From contig OZ024932.1 of NCBI GenBank assembly GCA_964017235.1, forward strand, positions 82,277,451 through 82,341,450: DNA of 64,000 bases. The letters run 5' to 3'. The DNA comes from Sabellastarte sp. h YS-2021. Taxonomy: Eukaryota; Annelida; Polychaeta; Sabellida; Sabellidae. The notes under the pieces are model-generated. The model made no database searches, was not told the DNA's origin, and saw only the letters and a list, made by a program, of their open reading frames with translations. This document shows positions 57,838-64,000 of this stretch, piece by piece. Each line of letters starts with the position of its first letter. Within the stretch, counting starts at the first letter, position 1. A program made the translations under genes and the position numbers.

Positions 57838-58199
57838 TTTCATATTTTTAAATGTAAAATCCATTTTTATGAATAAAAATGTATATACTTACCATATGAA
57901 AACACTTGGGTAAGCTTTGCTTGGCATTCGGTAACCGCCACATACACCATACATAGAATTTAAAATATGAGGGGAGACCCTCTTTAAACCTATATACTTG
58001 CTACCCTTTGACCCCTGGTGACCTAGTTCACTCTGCCATGCGCATTAATGCGAAAATAGTTCATTCTTTTTGTGAATAAACCTAGATGCTGGAAAAAGGC
58101 CTAAAAGCGGGGCAGGCGGGAGGGTGATTTGCTGTTTTCATATGGTAAGTATATACATTTTTATTCATAAAAATGGATTTTACATTTAAAAATATGAAA
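57838..58199. repeat. 67-bp perfect inverted repeat at the DIRS end
   Basis: 57838-57904 and 58133-58199 are exact reverse complements with 228 bp between them. A third, diverged copy of the inner part (CCATATGAAAACACTTGGG) lies near 58229-58250. It may be the internal complementary region or terminal structure used in DIRS replication. Confidence 0.85.
57919..58074 (+). repeat. DIRS left inverted terminal repeat
   Basis: Begins GCTTGGCATTCGGT and runs to TTCATTCTTTTTGTG; matches the complement of 63845-64000 with a few differences. Includes the self-complementary word GCGCATTAATGCG. Confidence 0.9.
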
Positions 58200-58602
58200 T
58201 TTTATTTCATAAAAATGTAAATATACTATACCATATGAAAACACTTGGGTTGAATGCCCACATGGAAGGATGGTGGGAAAAAAGACAGACTAAGGAGGAA
58301 ACCACCCATGGTTAAAGTGCACTAAAAAAGGAAAATTCCTGGTGCATAACCGAAAACCCCTGTGATGAAGGTGCAACTTGACTAAGTGTGAAGTAGTTAA
58401 CTACTTATTACCTTCAGCACTGCTGTCTATACCCAAGAGGTCAGCTCTAAGAGGATAAGCACCAAAGTGTCAAAACCCAGAAGATGTGCCAAAAGTACAC
58501 TACCAAGCACAGTCCCCAAAAAGGAAGTCCCCAAAAAAGGAATACCCCCCCCCCCCTTTTCTGAGGCTAAGAAGCCTCAGAAAGGATCAAGAAAAAGGAA
58601 GA

Positions 58603-59820
58603 TCAAGTAGAAAGGGAGACTACACGTTGTGCAGCCACAATATCTCCCAATCTATAGGTATCCTCAAGATTCTTGAGAGCCACATTCCTAAAGTAGAAGG
58701 ATGTAAAAGTGGAATGACTCTTCCACGTGCAAGATCTCATGATATCAAGGAGTGGGATTCCACCCTTAAAGGACCAGGACGCAGCCTGTGCCCTTACATC
58801 ATGAGCCTTGACACCATGAAGAGATGCATTCTCAGTGGAACAGTTCTTAAGGGTGAACTGGATTAAGTCTTTAATCCAATTAGAAATCGTCTGGGCAGCG
58901 ATATCACCCTGTTTTGACTTCAAGAGTGAAACAAAGAGAAGAGATCTACCCTGCCTGAGGTCAGAAGTCCTAGACAAATAATGTCTAAGGGCTCTGACAG
59001 GACATAGAGACCTATCTTCTGTATCCTGTTGACCAAGGCACTTAGTCAAAGCAGGAATTTCAATTTCCGAAAAAATTGAAGCACCCTCTGAAGCTAACTG
59101 GTTCTTAGCCAGAAAAGCAGGATCTGTTTTAAGGATGACCTTTGACCATCCTTTAGAGTGAGAACAACCCTTAAAAGTAAAGGCATGAATCTCACTCCTT
59201 CTCCTTCCAGATGCAAGGGCAATAAGAAAAACCGTCTTCCAAGTGAGGAACTTTGGCTCAACAAGAGACAAAGGTTCAAAAGGAGCCTTGGTAAGAGCCT
59301 GCAAAACCAAGGTCAAGTCCCAGGAAGGAATGTGACGAGTAGCCTTAGGCCTGGACTTGTAAAAGCTCTGAATGAGTCTTTTGAGCTCCTTATTAGAACC
59401 CAACTCCAAGTCTGCATCAAGCTTCATGGAGAGAGCTGACCTATATCCCTCTATAGTCTGAGGAAGTAATTTCTTTTCAGAGAAAAGAAATAAGAAGAAC
59501 TCAGCTATGATGGGGACAGTCGGGTGCATGGCAGAGAAGCCATGTTCCTCACACCAAGTGCAGAAACCGTTCCACTTTGCTTCATACACTGATTTAGAAG
59601 ACTTTCTAATAGGACTCAAAATCCTACTAGTCACTTCCTGAGAAAACCCTTTTTTCTCTAGGGAGACTTCAGCCAAAAGGCATGAAGGTTTAGACTCCTT
59701 AGATTTTGATGAAACACCTCGAGATGAGGTTGCTTTAAGAGATTTCCTTTTAGAGGAAGAGCGATTGGCTTTCTTATTGACAATGCCAATAGATCCTGAA
59801 GCCACTCTTTGGTTTCCCAG
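58603..59820 (-). CDS. DIRS tyrosine recombinase
   Basis: The catalytic domain is the last 351 codons, starting at about 59658 exactly where the RT frame stops. It has an N-terminal SAM-like region (VYEAKWNGFCTWCEEHG), the catalytic arginine box SGRRRSEIHAF, the H-x-x-R box AHDVRAQAASW, and the nucleophile region STFTSFYF with the tyrosine codon at 58695-58693. It would cut and join DNA during integration of the circular cDNA. The frame stays open far upstream (to 61524) over the RT gene, but that part is a serine-rich shadow of RT; the real start is probably within the last 150 bp or so of RT, and the upper coordinate here is an estimate. Confidence 0.88.
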   Translation of the reverse strand: MGNQRVASGSIGIVNKKANRSSSKRKSLKATSSRGVSSKSKESKPSCLLAEVSLEKKGFSQEVTSRILSPIRKSSKSVYEAKWNGFCTWCEEHGFSAMHPTVPIIAEFFLFLFSEKKLLPQTIEGYRSALSMKLDADLELGSNKELKRLIQSFYKSRPKATRHIPSWDLTLVLQALTKAPFEPLSLVEPKFLTWKTVFLIALASGRRRSEIHAFTFKGCSHSKGWSKVILKTDPAFLAKNQLASEGASIFSEIEIPALTKCLGQQDTEDRSLCPVRALRHYLSRTSDLRQGRSLLFVSLLKSKQGDIAAQTISNWIKDLIQFTLKNCSTENASLHGVKAHDVRAQAASWSFKGGIPLLDIMRSCTWKSHSTFTSFYFRNVALKNLEDTYRLGDIVAAQRVVSLST

Positions 59821-61691
59821 AGAGGAGCAACAAGAAGCATCCTGCAGCTCTGAGAGTTGATTAACTTCTTGACCACAAGTGGACAAAGAGCTGTAGGAGG
59901 GAAGGAGTAGAGATGAAGTCCGGACCAATTCATCTCCAGGGCATCTACTGCCAGAGCCTTGGGATCTGGCACTGGAGAGACATACTGGGGAAGCTTGTGA
60001 TTGAATCTTGTTGCAAAGAGATCTATTTGAGGTTGGAAGTCTATTTGTGACAGCCACCTGAAGATCTTGGGATTGAGAGACCACTCTGTATGAAGGGTCT
60101 GTTGAGACCTGGAGAGTTGGTCTGCTACAAGATTCATGACCCCTGGAACGTGTCTTGCTGTAAGAACAACCTTGTTCTTGCGACAGAAGGCAAACAGGTG
60201 CCAAGTCAGGGCAAACATGTCCCAGGAGCGAGTGCCCCCTAGTTTGTTTATGTAAGCACAGACAGTTGTGTTGTCTGAGGCTACCTGAATAATCCTTTGA
60301 TGAAGGGATAACTGAGGGACAAAGGTCTTGAGAGCCAGGAGCACAGCCTTGAGCTCCAGAACATTGATATGCAGTTTGGACTGCTGAGTCGACCAATAAC
60401 CTTGAGCAATCATGTGAGCACAATGAGCTCCACAACCCTGAGCTGAGGCATCCGTGTAAATGGATGTGACATACTTGGGTGGGTGCAGAGGAGCTTGCGC
60501 CATGACATTGTTCCTCAGTAACCACCACCTTAGATGAACCTTCACTGAAGGGTCCAAGGTGAATGGAGAATCCAGGGCACCTTTTAGGTGGCAATTGTAA
60601 TTTCTCCTGAGATGAAACTGAAGGTGTCGCATATGAAGGCGACCCTGAGGTACTAACTTCTCTGTGGAAGCTAGTAGACCCAAAAGGTGCATAGCCTGGC
60701 GTGGAGTAGTATGGGGGTTGAAAAGCAGAGGATGAATAGCCTCCTGAATGGACAGGAACCTGGCCTCTGTTGGATAACAAACCCCCTTGGACAGATCGAA
60801 AACCTGGCCCAGGAAGGTGAAAACTTGCTTTGGAAGCAAATCTGACTTCTCCCTGTTTACAATCCACCCCAGTTTGTGAGTCAACTCCAACAAAGTTCGA
60901 GTTGCAGAATGAGCCTCTTGACAACTGTTGGCTTTGATAAGCCAATCGTCTAGATACATGTGAACTGAGATGCCCAACCTCAAGGCCATCCTTTTCACTT
61001 CCTTGACTAAGGTAGTGAATTCCCTGGGAGCTGTGGCTAGGCCAAAAGGCATAGCGACAAACTGGTACACTTTGCCCAAGACTTGAAACCTGAGCAGTTT
61101 GTGAACCGTAGGAGCCATGGGAACATGGAAGTATGCATCCTTGAGGTCCAGAGAAGTTGTCCACTGGCCAACTTGAAGGGAGTTTCTGATGGACTGAGTA
61201 GTTTCCATCCTGAAAGTGGGGAAGTCCAGATAAAGATTTAAATGACTCAAATCTATTACTGGCCTCCATCCTCCAGTCTTCTTTGCCACAAGGAAAAGTC
61301 TGCTGTAGAAAGCCAGGGATGAAGAATCCCTGACCTCCTGGATTGCTCCTTTGTGCAACATATCCACAACAGCTTGGCAAAGAACTAGATTCTTCTCTAG
61401 GGAAGAATAGTGGCTGTTTATCAAAGGGACCCTGGATAACGGAATTCGAACTGAACCTATTGGAAGCTGAAGTCCAAATTCCAGGGTCTTGATAACAGAA
61501 GGATGGGCCCCTAAAAACTTCCAATTGAGATGGAAATAACCCAGTCGACCTCCCACTGGCAAAGTGGTGGGGTCTGGAGGTATGAGTGGGACCTTGGAGA
61601 GTTCCAAGGTCACTCTTACCTCCTGTAGGACATCATTGTTGAGATTGAGGTTGGGGCTTTTTGCCCCTACCCCTGGAAGACTTTCCACCAC
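59658..61691 (-). CDS. DIRS reverse transcriptase / RNase H
   Basis: 677 codons. RT motifs: WRPVIDLSHLN (142-152), LDLKDAYFHVPM (181-192), MPFGLATAPREFT (214-226) and the catalytic YLDD (246-249). RNase H: YTDAS (412-416), the E of VLELKA (446), SDN (472-474) and the D of VADQLSR (524). All catalytic acids are present. The first ATG at 61691 lies inside the end of the gag frame (59-bp overlap), so translation may depend on reinitiation or a fused product. The C-terminal tail overlaps or abuts the recombinase frame. No stops or shifts: a recent copy. Confidence 0.92.
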   Translation of the reverse strand: MVESLPGVGAKSPNLNLNNDVLQEVRVTLELSKVPLIPPDPTTLPVGGRLGYFHLNWKFLGAHPSVIKTLEFGLQLPIGSVRIPLSRVPLINSHYSSLEKNLVLCQAVVDMLHKGAIQEVRDSSSLAFYSRLFLVAKKTGGWRPVIDLSHLNLYLDFPTFRMETTQSIRNSLQVGQWTTSLDLKDAYFHVPMAPTVHKLLRFQVLGKVYQFVAMPFGLATAPREFTTLVKEVKRMALRLGISVHMYLDDWLIKANSCQEAHSATRTLLELTHKLGWIVNREKSDLLPKQVFTFLGQVFDLSKGVCYPTEARFLSIQEAIHPLLFNPHTTPRQAMHLLGLLASTEKLVPQGRLHMRHLQFHLRRNYNCHLKGALDSPFTLDPSVKVHLRWWLLRNNVMAQAPLHPPKYVTSIYTDASAQGCGAHCAHMIAQGYWSTQQSKLHINVLELKAVLLALKTFVPQLSLHQRIIQVASDNTTVCAYINKLGGTRSWDMFALTWHLFAFCRKNKVVLTARHVPGVMNLVADQLSRSQQTLHTEWSLNPKIFRWLSQIDFQPQIDLFATRFNHKLPQYVSPVPDPKALAVDALEMNWSGLHLYSFPPTALCPLVVKKLINSQSCRMLLVAPLWETKEWLQDLLALSIRKPIALPLKGNLLKQPHLEVFHQNLRSLNLHAFWLKSP

Positions 61692-62298
61692 ATGGTTTCT
61701 TGGAACCTCGAAAGGAACCAGAACCAGAAGTAGGACCCTTCTGAAATTTCCTATCTTGAGAATCCCTATCTTGGGATTGTTGTCTTTTGAAAGACTTGCC
61801 CCTGGATGCAGAAGCAGAAAGTTGTTTGGACACTCCCTTAGTCAGGACAGTCTGGAACTGTTCCTGCTTATACTCTTTAGTGTGAGAAGAAAGAGGCTTC
61901 AAGGCAAATTCACCAAAGAGGAAGGGACCATAGATAGGATGAGACCTAAGTTCCCTAACAATATGATCTGGCACATGTTTAGGGACTGTGCAAAGGAAGG
62001 AATCCCTCCTTGCCAAGGTCACAGTAGAGATAGAATGGGTGATGGAAGCCAACAAATCAATTAAGTGAAACTTCACCTGATTGATCAGCAAAGAATTGAC
62101 GTCCAAGGCCTGCTGAATGTCCAGAGAAAGATTAGACTCAGTTTGGTCAACCAACTTCACTAAGTTGGTATGATTGACCGCTAAAGCCTCTCGATAGAAG
62201 TCTAGGGAATTCAGAATCATTAAATCTGACCTAAGACTCTTCTCAAGGGCATGAGCTGTACTTCTGGACAAGTAAATCTCCTTTTTGGGAGATGGCAA
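61633..62298 (-). CDS. DIRS gag-like protein, C-terminal part
   Basis: About 220 codons from the point where the frame opens (first codon TTG, no ATG nearby). Contains STAHALEKSL, LVDQTESNLSL and an R/S/K/Q-rich tail ending KPQPQSQQ, as in gag-like proteins of animal DIRS elements. It is in the +1 frame relative to the upstream gag part (62243-63334) and overlaps it by 56 bp. The shift lies around a run of five A (minus strand CCCAAAAAGG), so it is either an indel in this copy or a programmed shift; the absence of a start codon favours a single original gag frame. Confidence 0.75.
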   Translation of the reverse strand: MPSPKKEIYLSRSTAHALEKSLRSDLMILNSLDFYREALAVNHTNLVKLVDQTESNLSLDIQQALDVNSLLINQVKFHLIDLLASITHSISTVTLARRDSFLCTVPKHVPDHIVRELRSHPIYGPFLFGEFALKPLSSHTKEYKQEQFQTVLTKGVSKQLSASASRGKSFKRQQSQDRDSQDRKFQKGPTSGSGSFRGSKKPCGGKSSRGRGKKPQPQSQQ

Positions 62299-63334
62299 AA
62301 CCTGACCCCTGATCCGGATCTTTCAAAAGATCAGTCCAGACATCAGAAGCCATGGGTCTGTACCTGGCAAAGCTAAGTTTTGAGGGTTTGTTAGAGAAAA
62401 TTCCCAACTTCCTCAACTTAGTTTGGGAAGCTCCCAAATTAGAAGAGCGTGAATGCAAATCAGATAGATACGCATCAGCCATCTTAAAGGAACTCCTCAG
62501 TCTAGAACTGATGGGGAGACTCATGGGTGAGGATTTTGATTGGTCGGGGTAGAGGTCCGAGCAATCCTCGGGATCGTGATTCTGAACAGAAGGCCTGGAA
62601 ATCTTATCTGATAAGACTTCAAAGACAGAGTCTAAAGCCTCCCTGTAGTCCCTATTGACTGACTGGACGTAAGGGATGTTTGGCATTGAATCTACGACCT
62701 GCAGCTCAGCCTCAAGATTAACCTGAGACTGAGTCTGAAGTGAGTCCTGAGAATCATTAAAAGTCGCACCCGAAGGTTGCGACAGATCCTGACTAGCCAT
62801 TGGCTGTTGAGTAACAGCAGGCTTGGCAATACCCTGAAACCTATCTAACATGGAAGACATGAGAGATGAGAAAGAGTTGAAGAAATCAGCCTGAGGCTGA
62901 TAAGGGGGCCTGTGAAAAGATTGGTTATAAACTGGGTAGCCTGCCGGCACCGGGACAGCCTGAATGGGCTGAGCTGAGGGAAAATTACCCACAGAACCCG
63001 GTTGCTGGGAAATCGGTCTACCCAAAGAATTCGAAGAATTCACAGACCAAGATGACATTACACAGGATTGAGGGGGTAAAGGCACACCAGTCACTGGACA
63101 TGAATCCACCGGTGGGGATTGAGTAACCCCCAAAAGCCAACTAGTGCATGCTTCTAAAGAAGTCATACTAGGCAGTAAGCCCGAAGGCAAGGTGGAAAAA
63201 CACGAGCCAGAAGAAGCTGAAGTACCGGTAGTAAGGGGAGGATCCATAAGGAACCGAGTATGGTAGGTAGTTGCGAAAAAACAAAAATATTTGAATTTTG
63301 TGACACTTGAGATAAAGTATTGCTCTGAAAACAA
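62243..63334 (-). CDS. DIRS gag-like protein, N-terminal part
   Basis: 363 codons from the first ATG; a second in-frame ATG at 63247 (MDPPLTTGTS) is a plausible alternative start because the first 29 residues look like untranslated leader. Low-complexity P/S/Q-rich N-terminal half, then a more ordered region with RLRSSFKMADAYLSDLHSR and RYRPMASDVWTDLLKD, typical of the region before the conserved gag core. Stops shortly after the frame change into 61633-62298. It should encode the nucleic-acid-binding structural protein. There is no zinc knuckle. Confidence 0.75.
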   Translation of the reverse strand: MFSEQYFISSVTKFKYFCFFATTYHTRFLMDPPLTTGTSASSGSCFSTLPSGLLPSMTSLEACTSWLLGVTQSPPVDSCPVTGVPLPPQSCVMSSWSVNSSNSLGRPISQQPGSVGNFPSAQPIQAVPVPAGYPVYNQSFHRPPYQPQADFFNSFSSLMSSMLDRFQGIAKPAVTQQPMASQDLSQPSGATFNDSQDSLQTQSQVNLEAELQVVDSMPNIPYVQSVNRDYREALDSVFEVLSDKISRPSVQNHDPEDCSDLYPDQSKSSPMSLPISSRLRSSFKMADAYLSDLHSRSSNLGASQTKLRKLGIFSNKPSKLSFARYRPMASDVWTDLLKDPDQGSGFAISQKGDLLVQKYSSCP

Positions 63335-63844
63335 AGTACATCATATAAACATGTATAATAAAGCAAATGAATAAGTAAATATGCTGTACTCACTGAAAGA
63401 ATGACTATTCTTCAGAAAGTTCACGATTAACCTCCATTTTGAATGTGACGTCACAGTCACGTGATCTGGTGAAGTTTTCGTACAACAGCTAAGTAAATGT
63501 GAAAATTGCGGTGATTCGAAGAATTTCGAAGAATGAATGAAGGAATACCCTGAATAGGTGAAAATAAACATTTAGAACTAAAAATCTAATGCAAACCACC
63601 AAGGAAATGAATATTTCCGAAGGGAAACCCACATCCGTACCACGTGACCACATGAGCTAAGTTACGAAAAAGACAAGTAATATTGCAAAAAACAAGCAAT
63701 AAATACACCAGAAATCGATAAAATCGAATAAATATGAAGGAAAAGTGATTAAAAACAGCATAAACGTACTTACAGAGCACCACAACACCTAGCAGGTGTT
63801 AAAAAAATTGGGCAGCAAAAATGCCTAGTTGAGAGTTCAACCGC
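63335..63844 (-). other. DIRS 5' leader region
   Basis: Between the gag start and the right inverted repeat; no convincing frame. Presumably leader of the element transcript. Confidence 0.5.
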
Positions 63845-64000
63845 CACAAAAAGAATGAACTATTTTCGCATTAATGCGCATGGCAGAGTGAACTAGGTCA
63901 CCAGGGGTCAAAGGGTAGCAAGTATATAGGTTTAAAGAGGGTCTCCCCTCATATTTTAAATTCTATGTATGGTGTACGTGGCGATCACCGAATGCCAAGC
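63845..64000 (-). repeat. DIRS right inverted terminal repeat (cut by window end)
   Basis: Inverse complement of 57919-58074; the window ends inside it. Confidence 0.9.

Larger units (their letters stand above)
57838..64000 (-). mobile_element. DIRS-type tyrosine-recombinase retrotransposon
   Basis: Gag-like, RT/RNase H and tyrosine recombinase frames in that order on the minus strand, bounded by inverted rather than direct terminal repeats. At least 156 bp at 57919-58074 is repeated inverted at 63845-64000, continuing past the window end. No aspartic protease or DDE integrase is seen. These are the defining traits of the DIRS order. The right terminus is outside the window, so total length is unknown but exceeds 6.1 kb. 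Confidence 0.92.

Noticed and set aside
58486..58866. 126-codon + strand frame over the recombinase end
   Set aside because: Antisense to the recombinase catalytic region, no known domain.
59821..61524. Long serine-rich extension of the DIRS recombinase frame
   Set aside because: It overlaps the RT/RNase H gene, which has all catalytic motifs; the extension lacks any domain and looks like a frame shadow.

Overview
The window looks like nuclear DNA of a marine invertebrate, most likely a bivalve mollusc. It is AT-rich. It holds one split, intron-rich animal gene buried in repeats, and several repeats have the tandem-core-plus-terminal-hairpin layout known from molluscan 'pearl' elements. The phylum is an inference from repeat style; the sequence proves only that it is metazoan.

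The one host gene I can support is ZRANB1 (TRABID), a K29/K33-specific OTU deubiquitinase, on the minus strand. Five coding exons were assembled by hand: the three-zinc-finger exon (27566-28635), the ankyrin-repeat exon (26355-26602), a 72-bp linker exon (5555-5626), the catalytic-cysteine OTU exon (542-740) and a second OTU exon (175-293). All junctions are GT/AG and phases match (2,1,1,2). The gene runs off the low-coordinate end. Intron 2 is 20.7 kb and is packed with mobile DNA. Around the OTU exons, splice-site sequence has itself been copied: a 48-bp minisatellite repeats the donor of exon 5, its acceptor occurs three times, and decayed copies of exon 4 lie in intron 3.

Region by region. 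999-3301: a long-inverted-repeat (foldback-like) transposon with a 7-bp target duplication. 6356-11431: a hAT-type element with an 8-bp target duplication, itself hit by a 3.26-kb tandem-core element (6662-9920). 11770-11974: a tRNA-type SINE. 15831-16272: two palindromic TA-flanked MITEs back to back. 16563-20741: a 133-bp satellite interrupted by a 5'-truncated L1/Tx1-like LINE. 20742-22491: further tandem-core elements. 28747-39575: a mosaic of 146- and 155-bp arrays, with one composite module present twice. 40572-40874: a transposase-like fragment. 41470-44165: another long-inverted-repeat element. 44780-46604: a 155-bp array interrupted by an element whose empty site is visible. 46986-50047: a CR1/L2-like LINE with an intact endonuclease-RT frame. 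50545-56290: the 133-bp satellite interrupted by the second tandem-core element copy. 56300-57631: a 169-bp array ending in a hairpin.

The last 6.2 kb (57838 to the window end) is a DIRS-type tyrosine-recombinase retrotransposon on the minus strand. It has inverted terminal repeats, a gag region split by a frame change, an RT/RNase H frame and a recombinase frame.

The strongest unusual theme is that at least six sequence-unrelated repeat families share one grammar: a 130-350 bp tandem core, a short GC-rich or GGAC-like simple repeat, then a terminal hairpin. For two of them, clean insertions without target duplication can be read directly because they landed in satellite arrays that preserve the empty site. 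This fits Helitron/Helentron-type rolling-circle transposition of non-autonomous elements.
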